64,000 bases of DNA. Origin: Aquabacterium sp. OR-4. GTDB taxonomy: Bacteria; Pseudomonadota; Gammaproteobacteria; Burkholderiales; Burkholderiaceae_C. Shown one piece after another: positions 8,329 to 22,015 of this stretch. The notes under the pieces were generated by a model that was given only the letters and a program-made list of their open reading frames with translations, was not told the DNA's origin and did no database searches. Numbering within the stretch: position 1 is the first letter of the stretch; each line of letters begins with the position of its first letter. Where the stretch lies: contig NZ_JAOCQD020000001.1 of NCBI RefSeq assembly GCF_025290835.2, forward strand, positions 2,542,001-2,606,000, read 5' to 3'. A program made the position numbers and the translations under genes.

Positions 8329-9212
8329 ATGTCCACGATTCGTCGCACCTTGATGCTGGGCGCCATGGCGCTGGCCGGCGCCCTGGCACTGGCCGCCCAG
8401 GCCACCAACTACAGCCTGTGGATCAATGGCCGCACCGGTGGCGGCCAGGTGCACAACCATGCCGATTTCAGCTACTGGGGCCCGGCCACCACCGCCGCCG
8501 GCGTGAACAAGAAGGCCATCAACTGGGACGGCTACAACAACATCGCCAACACCAACGGCATCGTGCGCGATGCGCTCGACTGCTACTGCACCGGCAGCAA
8601 CTGGTGCTACGTGGCCGCGCACTCGGCCGGCAACCTGCAGATCGGCTACGCGCTGTCGCTGTACGGCACCAGCGCGCGCTACAAGAAGACGCCCAGCCCC
8701 AATGCCGGCGGCCAGTGCAGCAACAGCGACGGCGGCACGCAGACCGGCTGGAACATCAAGTGGGTGAACGTGGCCGGCGGCGCCGCCGGTGGCAGCGAGC
8801 TGGCCAATGCCGGCGACTGGGCGCTCAGCGAGCCGCTGGTGGCCGACCTCAAGACCAGCACCGCCCGCGCGATGTACAACCACAACGCCACCGGTGGCCG
8901 CATGTTCTACATGTACGCCGGTGCCAGCGGCACGCTGTACTCGTTTGTGCTGCCCGGGCAGGACGACGAGGCCATTGCCTACCACTCGTCGGGCGGCATC
9001 TCGGGCAGCGGTGGCGCCAGCTACTGCAACCCCTCCGACTGGCTGTGCAATGACCTGACGCTGGGCACCGCCGCGGCCCAGGGCGGCCGCGCCAAGTGGA
9101 GCAACCACTCGGTGGTGTTCCGCGACGATGCCGAGGCCGCCAACCACTACACCCAGGGCAACTGGGCCGGCGTGGTGGGCCGTGCCCGCGCCGACATGGC
9201 CGCCAACGCGCA

Positions 9213-9216
<4 letters not shown>
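8329..9216 (+). CDS. Secreted protein with a hydrolase-like HSAG motif, function unknown
   Basis: 295 residues. The N-terminus 'MSTIRRTLMLGAMALAGALA' with cleavage near 'LAAQA-TNYS' is a Sec signal peptide. The mature protein is rich in Asn, Ser, Gly and Trp and has five or more Cys, suggesting an exported, disulphide-bonded protein. 'YVAAHSAGNLQ' resembles the nucleophile elbow of alpha/beta hydrolases; 'QDDEAIAYH' and 'WSNHSVVF' near the C-terminus could supply the acid and His. A strong GGGAGGAG ribosome site precedes ATG 8329. Its TGA overlaps the next ATG (ATGA), so the two genes are translationally coupled. A lipase or esterase role is only an inference; I do not recognise the family. 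Confidence 0.7.
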
Positions 9217-10496
<1,280 letters not shown>

Positions 10497-10562
10497 GGGG
10501 CCTGAGCCGAGGCCGGGCCCGGCCACCAGCGCCGCGTCACGCCGGCTGGCTACCATCGGCGC

Positions 10563-11360
10563 ATGAACACCGATGCCCTGCCCCCCGGCCCGCCGCGCCT
10601 GCAGATCAGCGCGGGCCACGCCACCATCACGCTGAGCCGCCCGGCCCACCACAACCGCCTGCAGGTGGAAGACCTGCTGGCCCTGCAACAGCATGTGCAG
10701 ACCCTGCAGGCCCTGCCCGAGCTGCGCGTGGTGGTGCTGGCCGCCGGTGGCAAGAGCTTTTGCTCGGGCTTCGACCTGGGCGCGCTGGCCGCCGCCGACA
10801 GCGGCACGCCGGGTGCGGTGGGCGCCGGGCCGCGCCTGTTCGAGGAGACGGTGGATGCGCTCGAGGCGCTGCCGGTGCCCACGGTGTGCCGGCTGCAGGG
10901 CGGCGTGTACGGCGGCGCCACCGATCTGGCGCTGGCCTGCGACTTCCGCGTCGGCGTGCAGGGCATGGTGCTGCGCATGCCGGCCGCACGCATCGGCCTG
11001 CACTACTACGCCAGCGGCCTGCGCCGATACGTCACACGGCTGGGCCTGCAGCAGGCCAAGCGCTTGTTCCTGCTGGCCGAGGAGGTGGCGGCCGAGCAGC
11101 TGCTGGCCATGGGCTACCTCGACCGCCTGGTGCCGGCCGACCGGCTGGACGCCGAGGTGGCGCAGCTGGTGGCGGCCCTCGGCGCCGGCGCGCCGCTGGC
11201 CCTGCGCGGCATGAAAAGCTCGCTCAACGAGGTGGCCCGCGCCGAGTACCACCTGTCGGTGCTGCGCGAGCGCGAGGCGCTGTGCGCCGCCAGCGACGAC
11301 CTGCAGGAAGGCCAGCGTGCACTGGCCGAGAAGCGGCTGGCGCAGTTTCACGGCCGCTGA
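10563..11360 (+). CDS. Enoyl-CoA hydratase/isomerase (crotonase) family protein
   Basis: 265 residues. Crotonase-fold signatures are 'KSFCSGFDLGAL' (first oxyanion-hole strand) and 'GGVYGGATDLALACDFRV' (second). The usual first catalytic Glu in the G-G-x-x-E-L-A motif is Asp here ('ATDLAL'), and the second Glu region reads 'RIGLHYYASGLRR', so classical hydratase chemistry is doubtful; an isomerase or thioesterase-like crotonase is possible. Length is normal for the superfamily. It stands alone on the plus strand and converges on the hybrid kinase gene. Confidence 0.85.
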   Translation: MNTDALPPGPPRLQISAGHATITLSRPAHHNRLQVEDLLALQQHVQTLQALPELRVVVLAAGGKSFCSGFDLGALAAADSGTPGAVGAGPRLFEETVDALEALPVPTVCRLQGGVYGGATDLALACDFRVGVQGMVLRMPAARIGLHYYASGLRRYVTRLGLQQAKRLFLLAEEVAAEQLLAMGYLDRLVPADRLDAEVAQLVAALGAGAPLALRGMKSSLNEVARAEYHLSVLREREALCAASDDLQEGQRALAEKRLAQFHGR

Positions 11361-11369
11361 GAGCGGCCG
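11351..11369. terminator. Possible terminator hairpin between convergent genes
   Basis: CGGCCGCT and AGCGGCCG form a perfect 8-bp stem with a 3-nt loop that includes part of the crotonase stop codon. There is no following T-run, so this is a weak call. Confidence 0.3.
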
Positions 11370-11387
11370 CCGCGGCCAGCCGGCCGG

Positions 11388-15173
<3,786 letters not shown>

Positions 15174-15575
15174 GCCTTGCTTCGCGAGTGGGCGCCGCCA
15201 GCCACGCGGGCCGGCCAGCCGTTCCAACTGCTGCCCGGCCCAGGCGCACGCGCCCGCCGGGCGCGCTGGCCGCATTACAGCACTCGGCGGCCCGCAGCCC
15301 CCCTGGCCAGCGCAAGCCGCCGGCACCGCCCGGCGACACTGGCTGGCGATAAGCGCGGCATTGTGGACAGCGCAGCCCGGCCGCGGCGCCGGGTGGCCTC
15401 AAGCCGGGGCGCTGGCGGCCGAGATGTCTGGCGTGGCTCGCATCGGCACCCGGCCGCGGCCGGTGCCCAGGCCCCGGCCCGGCGCCTGGTGCCTGTTCAA
15501 CGCGGCCCGCCATGCCCGGTATCACCGTATTTTTTTGCCCCTCGCCCTCCGCGACCTGCCCCTCACCGCCCTCCG
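15174..15575. other. 402-bp divergent intergenic region
   Basis: It separates the minus-strand kinase from the plus-strand serine hydrolase. I see no convincing gene. The only compositional break is a short T-rich patch near 15520-15537 (GTATTTTTTTG), about 40-55 bp before ATG 15576, which could belong to a promoter or untranslated leader. Confidence 0.5.
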
Positions 15576-16847
15576 ATGAACGCCCCGGTCGCCCTGCTGC
15601 AGGCCCTGAAGTTTCCCGATGCCCAGGCCAGCTGCCCGGTGGCGCTGGGCTGGATGCAGGGCTCACCGCCGCCCGCGCCGCGCCGCATCCGCTTTGACGA
15701 TGGCAGCGCCTACCGCTTTCCGCAGCTGCGCTGGAGCTTCAGCCACCTCGACCATCTGGTGCCGGTGACCGAGGTGGCCCGCAGCCCGGTGCCGGTGTGG
15801 CAGCTGCCGCGGCAGCCACGCGACGACATCGACGGTCTGGGCTTCCAGCCGGTGGCCAGCCGCCAGCGCAGCCACTTTGCCCAGGCCATGGCCGAGGCCT
15901 ACACCGACGGCGTGCTGGTGCTGCACCGCGGCCGCATCGTGCACGAGCGCTACCACGGCGCGCTGCAGGCGGCGCAGCGGCACACGGCGATGTCGGTCAC
16001 CAAGAGCGTGGTCGGCCTGCTGGCCGCGATGCTGGTGCACGAGGGCGCGCTGGACGAATACGCCCGCGTCAGCCACTACCTGCCCAGCCTGGCCGGCACC
16101 GGCTTTGCCGATGCCACCGTGGGCCAGCTGATGGACATGACCAGCGCGCTCGACTACAGCGAGGACTACACCGACCCGCAGGCCGGCATCTGGCGCCATG
16201 CCCGGGCCGGCGGCGTGTTGCCGCGCCCGCCCGGCTACGACGGGCCGCAGAGCCTGGCCGAGTTTCTGCACGGCGTGGGCCCGGCCGGCCAGCATGGCCA
16301 GGCCTTTGGCTACCGCACGGTCAACACCGACGCGCTGGCCATGGTGATGCAAAGCGTCACCGGCCAGGACCTGGCCACGCACCTGGCCGAGCGGCTGTGG
16401 CGCCGCCTGGGCGCCGAGCACGAGGCCTTCTTCACCGTCGACAGCCAGGGCATGCCCTTTGCCGGCGGCGGCCTCAACAGCACGCTGCGCGACCTGGCCC
16501 GCCTGGGCGAGATGCTGCGCTGCCACGGCTGGGCCGACGGCCGCCAGCTGGTGCCCGAGGCGGTGATCCTGCGCATCCGCGCCGGCGGTTGCCCGGAGAC
16601 CTTTGCCCGCGCGCGCCAGCCGCAGATGCGCGGCTGGAGCTACCGCGCGATGTGGTGGGTCACGCACAACGCGCATGGCGCGTGGATGGCGCGCGGCGTG
16701 CACGGCCAGGCGCTGTACATCGACCCCCGCGCCGAGATGGTGGTGGCCCGCCTGGCCTCGCACCCGCTGCCCGCCAGCCTGGCCTGCGATCCCAGCGCCA
16801 TGCGCGCCTGGGCCGCGCTGGGCCAGCACCTGATCGACAACCCCTGA
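15576..16847 (+). CDS. Serine hydrolase, class C beta-lactamase fold (6-aminohexanoate-dimer hydrolase-like)
   Basis: 423 residues. The nucleophile motif is S140-V-T-K143 in 'TAMSVTKSVVGLLAAMLV', the SxxK of class C beta-lactamase and DD-peptidase folds. 'MDMTSALDYSEDYTDP' and 'GYRTVNTDALAMVM' match the conserved Tyr regions of NylB-type hydrolases and EstB-like esterases. No signal peptide is evident, so it is probably cytoplasmic, as NylB is. Likely an amide or ester hydrolase; the substrate cannot be read from sequence. ATG 15576 is chosen because upstream in-frame codons run antisense through the kinase gene. It is monocistronic. Confidence 0.85.
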   Translation: MNAPVALLQALKFPDAQASCPVALGWMQGSPPPAPRRIRFDDGSAYRFPQLRWSFSHLDHLVPVTEVARSPVPVWQLPRQPRDDIDGLGFQPVASRQRSHFAQAMAEAYTDGVLVLHRGRIVHERYHGALQAAQRHTAMSVTKSVVGLLAAMLVHEGALDEYARVSHYLPSLAGTGFADATVGQLMDMTSALDYSEDYTDPQAGIWRHARAGGVLPRPPGYDGPQSLAEFLHGVGPAGQHGQAFGYRTVNTDALAMVMQSVTGQDLATHLAERLWRRLGAEHEAFFTVDSQGMPFAGGGLNSTLRDLARLGEMLRCHGWADGRQLVPEAVILRIRAGGCPETFARARQPQMRGWSYRAMWWVTHNAHGAWMARGVHGQALYIDPRAEMVVARLASHPLPASLACDPSAMRAWAALGQHLIDNP

Positions 16848-16870
16848 ACACCGGCGGCGCCGGCGGCGGC

Positions 16871-17440
16871 TCAGCCGCCCGCCGCGCGCTGCACGGCCGG
16901 CGCCGGCGTGGCGGCCGGCGCGGCGGTGGCATTGGCCGGCGTGGACAGCGCATCGTCGAGCAGATGGCCCACGCGCGCCTTGGCGCGGTTGCGCACCAGC
17001 ATGCGCTCGAGCGAGTTGCTCTTGTCCAGCAGCTGCCGGCCCTCGGCCTGGCAATCGGCCGACAACTGGCGCAGCACGGCCGCGCCCTGGGCCGCCTGGG
17101 TGCGCTCGGCCTCGGCCAGCAGGCGGTCGGCCGCCTCGCCGCGCAGGCCGCGCTTGTAGGCCACGCCCACGAAGGCAAAGCTCAGCTCGGTGAGGCGCTG
17201 CACCTCGCCGCGCACGCCGCGCTCGCCGGCACGCCAGCGCCCGGCCAGGCGCACCACCTCCTGCTTCATCACGCCGGCGCAGCTGGCCGCGCGGCGGTAG
17301 AAGGCCTGGTCGGCGGCATCGGGCTCGGCAGCCAGGGCCGGCCGCGCAAACGCCAGGGCCATGGCCAGGGCCAGCGCCAGGGCCGGGCCTGCTTGATGGG
17401 TGTGGCGTGCTGGCAGATCGTGTGAGCGTGTGGGGGCCAT
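16871..17440 (-). CDS. Exported hypothetical protein
   Basis: 189 residues. The N-terminus has a signal-peptide-like stretch, 'AGPALALALAMALAFARPALAAEP'-like, encoded by a CTGGCC-type short repeat, with cleavage after A-L-A-A. The mature part is helical and Arg/Ala-rich, with Cys in 'RAASCAGVMK' and 'LSADCQAEG', which could form one disulphide. It ends in a Pro/Ala-rich tail. No family is recognised. It is convergent with the serine hydrolase and divergent from the cupin gene. An upstream in-frame ATG could add about 23 residues; the start is uncertain. Confidence 0.6.
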   Translation of the reverse strand: MAPTRSHDLPARHTHQAGPALALALAMALAFARPALAAEPDAADQAFYRRAASCAGVMKQEVVRLAGRWRAGERGVRGEVQRLTELSFAFVGVAYKRGLRGEAADRLLAEAERTQAAQGAAVLRQLSADCQAEGRQLLDKSNSLERMLVRNRAKARVGHLLDDALSTPANATAAPAATPAPAVQRAAGG

Positions 17441-17578
17441 CGTGCTTGAACGTTGCAGCGGCCCGGCGCGCCGACATGGCCGGCGCGGGCCGCCCCCACA
17501 ATGTGCCATCGATGCGGTGCAGGCAGCGGCATGCACCGTGGCCAACCCATCCCACCCACATCGCCCGGCCCTGCCACC

Positions 17579-18082
17579 ATGCCCCTGCCCACACGCGCCC
17601 AGCAACTGATCAGCCGCCTGCAATTGCAGCCACACCCCGAGGGCGGGTTTTTCGCCGAGGTGCACCGCGCCACCGCCACGGTCGACCCGCGTGACGGCCG
17701 GCCGCCGCGCGCCGCGCTGACCTCGATCTACTTTGTGCTGGCCGATGGCGGTTTCAGCCGCTGGCACCGGGTGCGCTCCGACGAGGTGTGGTGCCACCTG
17801 GAAGGCGCACCGCTGCAGCTGCACCTGCTGGACGCCCGCGACGCCGGCACCGAGCCGCGCGCCTGGAGCACACGCCTGGCCCCGGTGGACGCGCACAGCG
17901 CGCCCCAGGCCACCGTGCCGGCCGATGTCTGGCAGGCCGCGCAGAGCGAGGGCGAGTACAGCCTGGTGGCCTGCATGGTGGCCCCCGGCTTCGACTTTGC
18001 CGATTTCACGATGATGGCGCCCGACGAGCCGCTGCGCGCCTGGCTGGCGGCCCGCCATCCGGCGCTGGCCGCCTTGTGCTGA
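17579..18082 (+). CDS. Cupin-domain protein (DUF985 family)
   Basis: 167 residues. 'LISRLQLQPHPEGGFFAEVHRA', 'TSIYFVLADGGFSRWHRVRSDEVWCHLEG' and 'GEYSLVACMVAPGFDFADF' are the recognisable blocks of the DUF985 cupin family. The His, Glu and Asp residues of the cupin motifs are present (H-x5-E in 'WHRVRSDE'), so metal or sugar-nucleotide binding is possible, but the family has no firm enzymatic role. The length is typical. It is convergent with the riboflavin synthase gene. Confidence 0.85.
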   Translation: MPLPTRAQQLISRLQLQPHPEGGFFAEVHRATATVDPRDGRPPRAALTSIYFVLADGGFSRWHRVRSDEVWCHLEGAPLQLHLLDARDAGTEPRAWSTRLAPVDAHSAPQATVPADVWQAAQSEGEYSLVACMVAPGFDFADFTMMAPDEPLRAWLAARHPALAALC

Positions 18083-18119
18083 CCCGGCGCGCGCGCAGCC
18101 GCTGCGCCGGCGCGGTCGA

Positions 18120-18836
18120 TCAGCGTGCCGGCGTGCGCGGCAGCACCACCGCCGCCCCCAGGTCGTCCAGGCTGTGGCCCTGCTGGGCCAGCAGCGCCTG
18201 CAGCGCCGGCAGCAGCGGGCCCAGGCGCTCGTCGAGCGCATCGCGCACGGTGTCCACCACCACCTGCGTGGCACGGTCGATCTCGAGGTTCAGCGCCGCG
18301 CCTTCGGCCTTCTCGCCAAAGGTGGTCATGCGCAGCGTCTCGGGGATCAGCCAGACCTCGAACCAGCCCTCGGCGCGGTTGACCTCGGCCATGGTGAGGC
18401 TGGCGCCGTTGACCGCGACGTAGCCCTTGGCAAACACGTAGCGGCGGTGGCTTTCGGGCACGCCGATGCGCAGCACATGGTTGTTCTCGGGCCGGCGGAT
18501 CTGCAGCAGCTGCCCCAGGCAATCGACATGGCCGCTGAGCACATGGCCGCCCACCTCGGCGCCCTCTTTGGCGGCGCGCTCCACGTTCAGGCGGCTGCCC
18601 ACGGCCAGCGTGCCCAGCGTGGTGAGCGCCAGGCTTTGCTGCATCACATCGAACTCGGCCGCGTCGCCCGGCAGCACACGGGTGACGGTGAGGCAGGTGC
18701 CGTCGCTGGCCACACTGGCACCAATGGCCAGATCCTGCGTGAAGCCGGGCGGAAACTGCAGCGTGAACGAGCGCAGGCCCGGCCGGTCAATGAGCTGCGA
18801 AACGGTGGCGACGGCCTGGACGATGCCGGTGAACAT
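18120..18836 (-). CDS. ribE: Riboflavin synthase, alpha subunit
   Basis: 238 residues. It starts with the invariant 'MFTGIVQ' and has two tandem lumazine-binding barrels: 'IGASVASDGTCLTVT' and 'GGHVLSGHVDC' in and after the first, and 'YVAVNGASLTMAEVN' with 'LNLEIDRATQVVVDTVRDAL' in the second. It catalyses dismutation of two 6,7-dimethyl-8-ribityllumazine molecules to riboflavin. It is about 30 residues longer than usual because of a C-terminal Leu/Gln-rich helix ('ALQALLAQQGHSLDDLGAAV') that is common in betaproteobacteria. ATG 18834-18836 is set by the MFTG start. No FMN-riboswitch-like leader is recognisable upstream. Confidence 0.95.
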   Translation of the reverse strand: MFTGIVQAVATVSQLIDRPGLRSFTLQFPPGFTQDLAIGASVASDGTCLTVTRVLPGDAAEFDVMQQSLALTTLGTLAVGSRLNVERAAKEGAEVGGHVLSGHVDCLGQLLQIRRPENNHVLRIGVPESHRRYVFAKGYVAVNGASLTMAEVNRAEGWFEVWLIPETLRMTTFGEKAEGAALNLEIDRATQVVVDTVRDALDERLGPLLPALQALLAQQGHSLDDLGAAVVLPRTPAR

Positions 18837-19087
18837 GGCTGGATCGGGTGCAGAGCAGGAGGGGACGACGAGGCCCAGCTTATCAGCGCCGGCGCCGACA
18901 GCCGCAACGGCGTGGGGCACTTGCGTGCCAAGAACAAGGCCGGCACCCTCGTCCAGCGCATGCTGCTGCTCACCTGCACCGGCGCCGGCTGCGCCGCCAA
19001 ATACACCACCGGGCCGGTGGCCAGCGGCTGACCAGCATGGCGCGCAGGCCAGTCGACCTGGCCGAGCAGGCCAGCCGGCCGTGGCGG

Positions 19088-19477
19088 TCAGCGCACCGGC
19101 TTGCCCAGCAGCGCCGGCACCAGCGCAGCGATCACCAGCGTGAGCACCGGCGCAAAACTGAGGACGAAGCCCAGGATGCGCGACGACGGCTGCGCCACGT
19201 AGGCGCGCCAGTAGATCAGGCGACCCACGAGGTACACCGCGCCGATCGCCGCCACAACCCAGGCCGGCCAGTAGCGGCCGGCCACATACAAGGCGGGCAG
19301 CAGGGCCACCAGCAGCTCCAGCGTGTTCTGGTGCACCCGGTAGACGCGCTCGAAGGGCTCATGCCCGGTGATGGCCGGCGCCTTGACGCCGTAGCGGCCG
19401 CGCGCGCGGCCCACCAGGGCGCCGAACGCGAGGTACTGGATGACGGCCAACATGGCCACGGTGTCGATGAGGTGCAT
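19088..19477 (-). CDS. MAPEG-family membrane protein
   Basis: 129 residues with four hydrophobic segments. 'ITGHEPFERVYRVHQNTLELLVALLPALYVAG' is the MAPEG signature (glutathione-binding R-x-x-x-x-x-E type loop). MAPEG proteins are membrane glutathione S-transferase-like enzymes; the bacterial ones are mostly uncharacterised. It is on the minus strand with no obvious operon partner. Confidence 0.85.
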   Translation of the reverse strand: MHLIDTVAMLAVIQYLAFGALVGRARGRYGVKAPAITGHEPFERVYRVHQNTLELLVALLPALYVAGRYWPAWVVAAIGAVYLVGRLIYWRAYVAQPSSRILGFVLSFAPVLTLVIAALVPALLGKPVR

Positions 19478-19537
19478 GGTGTACAGCCGGTGTGCAGGTT
19501 CAGCGTGGCAGGCGGGCGGCCTGGAGCCGCGCCCGGA

Positions 19538-20149
19538 TCAATAGAGTGTGCCCGCCTGCCGCGCCGGCAGTTCGCGGTCGTAAGCCGCGCCATCGATGCC
19601 GCCCTGCGTCAACGCCCCCAGCATCTGCCCGGCCGTGGGCACCGGCGGGCGCTGGGCCGTCTGCCCGACCGCCCACAGGCTGGAGCGCACCAGCGCCCGG
19701 GCGCACTGGAAGAACACCGCCTGCACCGCCACCTCGACCACGCACTTGGGCACCTGCCCCTGAAGCGTGAACGAGGCCAGCAGGGCCGGATCGACATTGA
19801 TGCGCGCCAGGCCGTTGACCCGCAGCGTCTCGTGGATGCCGGGCACGAAGAAGATCAGCGACACCCGCGCATCGGCCAGGATGTTGCGCAGGCTGTCGAC
19901 CCGGTTGTTGCCGCGCCGCTCGGGCAGCAGCAGCGTGCGCTCGTCGGGCATGCGCACCAGCGGCGCGGGGTCACCACGCGGCGAGGTGTCCAGGCCATCG
20001 GGGCCCACCGTGGCCAGCACGGCGAAGGGCGATTGCTCGATCCAGGCGCGGTAGCTGGGGTGCAGCGTGGGCACCTCCTTGCGCAGCGAGGCTTCGCCGG
20101 CGGCGCCAAACAGTGCTTCGAGCTGGCTGGGGGTGCTGAGATAGGCCAT
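19538..20149 (-). CDS. Pyridoxamine 5'-phosphate oxidase-related FMN-binding protein (MSMEG_1061-like)
   Basis: 203 residues. 'SPFAVLATVGPDGLDTSPRGDPAPLVR' and 'LLLPERRGNNRVDSLRNIL' are the FMN-binding split-barrel motifs. 'FFVPGIHETLRVNGLARI' and 'CVVEVAVQAVFFQCARALVRSSLW' place it in the MSMEG_1061-type branch of PPOX-like flavoproteins. These probably reduce small molecules with FMN or F420; the substrate is unknown. It is likely cotranscribed in the minus direction near the ferredoxin gene, 29 bp away. Confidence 0.88.
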   Translation of the reverse strand: MAYLSTPSQLEALFGAAGEASLRKEVPTLHPSYRAWIEQSPFAVLATVGPDGLDTSPRGDPAPLVRMPDERTLLLPERRGNNRVDSLRNILADARVSLIFFVPGIHETLRVNGLARINVDPALLASFTLQGQVPKCVVEVAVQAVFFQCARALVRSSLWAVGQTAQRPPVPTAGQMLGALTQGGIDGAAYDRELPARQAGTLY

Positions 20150-20178
20150 GGTGCGACGGTAGCCGAATTGGCGTTGTG

Positions 20179-20529
20179 TCAGGCCAGCGGCGTGTCGGCA
20201 TCCAGCAGCAGCAGCGCGCGCTTGCCCGCCACGCCCACCCAGTCGGCGTGATCAGGCGGCGGCGCCTTGGAGCGGGTGATCGGCTGCCAGCCCGGCTGCC
20301 CGGCGAGCCGGGCGTTCAGCTCAACGAACGGCGCCTGCGCATCCGACACCTCCTTGGCATTGACGATGGCCTGCACCGGGCACTCGCCCACGCACACCGA
20401 GCAATCGATGCAGCCGGCCGGATCGATCACCAGGAAGTTGGGGCCCTCGACGAAGCAGTCCATCGGGCAGACGTCGACGCAGTGGGTGTACTGGCACTTG
20501 ATGCAGGGTTCGGTGACGATGAAGGGCAT
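20179..20529 (-). CDS. fdxA: Seven-iron (3Fe-4S/4Fe-4S) ferredoxin, FdxA type
   Basis: 116 residues. Cys at 9, 17 and 21, plus 40, 43, 46 and 50 ('CIDCSVCVGECPVQAI'), give one 3Fe-4S and one 4Fe-4S cluster, with further Cys at 12 and 25. The long C-terminal tail ('ITRSKAPPPDHADWVG') is typical of the betaproteobacterial FdxA family. It is a small soluble electron carrier. ATG 20527-20529 is fixed by the conserved N-terminus MPFIVTEPCIKC. Confidence 0.93.
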   Translation of the reverse strand: MPFIVTEPCIKCQYTHCVDVCPMDCFVEGPNFLVIDPAGCIDCSVCVGECPVQAIVNAKEVSDAQAPFVELNARLAGQPGWQPITRSKAPPPDHADWVGVAGKRALLLLDADTPLA

Positions 20530-20636
20530 AGGGCCGGGATTGTGAAAGAGAAGCCGTCGGCCATGTGTGACAGGGCCAAAGCCAAGCCGCCGAGGGGCAC
20601 TTCGCCATGGCCGGCGCCGTGCATCGGATGGCGCTA

Positions 20637-20658
20637 AACTGGTCATCCAACTGGTCAT
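20637..20658. promoter_or_regulatory. Direct repeats upstream of the toxin-antitoxin operon (candidate autoregulatory operator)
   Basis: Two copies of AACTGGTCAT (20637-20646 and 20649-20658), 12 bp apart, lie 14 bp before the antitoxin ATG. The TAAACT at 20634-20639 could be a -10 box. Phd-type antitoxins bind repeats in their own promoters; binding here is inferred. Confidence 0.45.
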
Positions 20659-20671
20659 TTCGAGGTGAGCG

Positions 20672-20929
20672 ATGCAGACATGGCCTGTGCAGGACGCCAA
20701 GGCGCGGTTCAGCGAGTTCCTCGAAACCTGCCTGGCCGAAGGGCCGCAGATGGTGACCCGGCGAGGCGCCGAGGCTGCCGTGCTGGTGCCGGTGGACGAA
20801 TGGCGGCGGTTGAAGGCTTCAGCGCGGCCCTCGCTCAAGCAACTGCTGCTTCTGGATGAGGCGCGCACCGGGATGCTGGTTCCGGCCCGCGGTGCTGCGC
20901 GCAGGCGGCCACCAACGGCAGCGAGGTGA
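20672..20929 (+). CDS. Type II antitoxin, Phd/YefM family
   Basis: 85 residues. 'MQTWPVQDAKARFSEFLETCLAEGPQMVTRRG' and 'AEAAVLVPVDEWRRL' are the N-terminal dimer and DNA-binding fold of Phd/YefM antitoxins. The C-terminal part (SLKQLLLL then Arg/Pro-rich) would wrap the toxin. It ends 4 bp before the toxin ATG, the expected antitoxin-toxin order. GAGGTGAG at 20661-20668 serves as ribosome site. Confidence 0.9.
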   Translation: MQTWPVQDAKARFSEFLETCLAEGPQMVTRRGAEAAVLVPVDEWRRLKASARPSLKQLLLLDEARTGMLVPARGAARRRPPTAAR

Positions 20930-20933
20930 GCCC

Positions 20934-21338
20934 ATGTACCTGCTGGATACCAACGTGGTGTCAGAGCTGCGCAAACCCAAGCCGCATGGCGCCGTGGTGG
21001 CGTGGTTTGAGGGGCTCGAAGACACCCAGTTGCATCTCTCGGCGGTGACCATCGGCGAGATCCAATCCGGCATCGAGATCACGCGCGAACAGGATGCGGC
21101 CAAGGCGGCGCAAATCGAAGCCTGGCTCGAGATGGTGGCCAGTGCCTACAACGTGCTGCCGATGGACGCGGCAACGTTTCGCGCTTGGGCCCAGCTGATG
21201 CACAGGCGCTCGGACACCGTGTATGAAGACGCCATGATTGCCGCGACGGCCAAGATCCACGGCCTGACGGTGGTGACCCGAAACGTGGCCGACTTCAAGA
21301 CCTTTGGCGTGGCGCTGCTGAATCCGTTCAAGGCCTGA
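20934..21338 (+). CDS. PIN-domain toxin, VapC/FitB type
   Basis: 134 residues. The PIN signature 'MYLLDTNVVSELRKP' supplies the first acidic residue (D5), 'AVTIGEIQSGIE' the conserved Glu, and 'YEDAMIAATAKIHGLTVVTRNVADF' the remaining acidic residues and the TRN motif. It is a Mg-dependent ribonuclease toxin neutralised by the upstream Phd-type protein. GAGGTGAG precedes ATG 20934. The TA pair sits between housekeeping genes with no sign of a larger island. Confidence 0.92.
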   Translation: MYLLDTNVVSELRKPKPHGAVVAWFEGLEDTQLHLSAVTIGEIQSGIEITREQDAAKAAQIEAWLEMVASAYNVLPMDAATFRAWAQLMHRRSDTVYEDAMIAATAKIHGLTVVTRNVADFKTFGVALLNPFKA

Positions 21339-21503
21339 CATGACGCAGCGCTGAATGGCGCCGTCAAGGAAGCAGGCGCCGGGCCGCCTGCTCCATGCAG
21401 GCGGTACGGCAGCTTCGTCGTCATGCGCGCCACGCGGCGCTTGCGGCCACCGTACGCGACCTGGTGCCGCCGCACCCCACCCTGGCCCGCCGGCTTGTTG
21501 ACG

Positions 21504-21893
21504 CTAGGCGCCCGGCTTGGCGGGGGTGATCGGCGCCAGCCGCGGCAGCTCGTCATCCGTCCACAGCCGAAAGTGCGCGGTGAAGTGCTGGCCCGAGCCG
21601 TCTTCCAGGCCGAAGCTGCCGCTGTCGCCGGGTGCCACGTCCAGCGTCATGTGCAGGCCGGCCAGGTAGTCGCACTGGGACAGGCTGGCGTATACGGGCA
21701 CGTCGCCCACGCTGCCCAGCAGCCGGTCGTCCTCGTTCAGGCCCAGCTCGTGCACGGCAAAGCACATCGGCGCGCTGCCGGCGCAGCAGCCGTGCGATTG
21801 GTAGAACAGGATCTGGCCGTGGCGCTGGCGCAGCTGCGCAATCAGCGCCAGCGCGGCGGGGCTGGCCTGCACGCGCTCGATGGGGTCGCTCAT
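21504..21893 (-). CDS. DUF779-family protein associated with aldehyde dehydrogenase
   Basis: 129 residues. 'IAQLRQRHGQILFYQSHGCCAGSAPMC' with adjacent Cys, and 'YASLSQCDYLAGLHMTLDVAPGDSGSFGLEDG', are typical of DUF779. The family is small, cytoplasmic, and often encoded next to acetaldehyde/NAD aldehyde dehydrogenases; the 'HGCCAG' motif could bind metal. Here it lies just downstream of such a gene but behind a strong terminator hairpin, so it may have its own promoter or depend on readthrough. ATG 21891-21893 follows a GGAGA ribosome site on the minus strand. Confidence 0.85.
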   Translation of the reverse strand: MSDPIERVQASPAALALIAQLRQRHGQILFYQSHGCCAGSAPMCFAVHELGLNEDDRLLGSVGDVPVYASLSQCDYLAGLHMTLDVAPGDSGSFGLEDGSGQHFTAHFRLWTDDELPRLAPITPAKPGA

Positions 21894-21936
21894 GGGCGGG
21901 TCTCCTGTCTGGCTTGTTCGGTGCGCCATGAAAGTG

Positions 21937-21963
21937 AAAAAGGGCGGCCGTGGCCGCCCTTTG
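21937..21963 (-). terminator. Intrinsic terminator of the aldehyde dehydrogenase transcript
   Basis: On the minus strand GGGCGGCC/GGCCGCCC forms a stem (11 bp counting the A/T pairs) followed immediately by a T-run (CCCTTTTTCAC). It lies between the aldehyde dehydrogenase stop and the DUF779 start. Confidence 0.8.
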
Positions 21964-22015
21964 AGGGATCTTGTCGTTGAACGCTCGGTGATCAGGGTGC
22001 AACCGCCGTGTGCGA

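Noticed and set aside
18837..19087. Possible small plus-strand gene or FMN riboswitch between riboflavin synthase and the MAPEG gene
   Set aside because: No open frame here has a credible start and composition, and none of the conserved RFN-element boxes is recognisable upstream of ribE.
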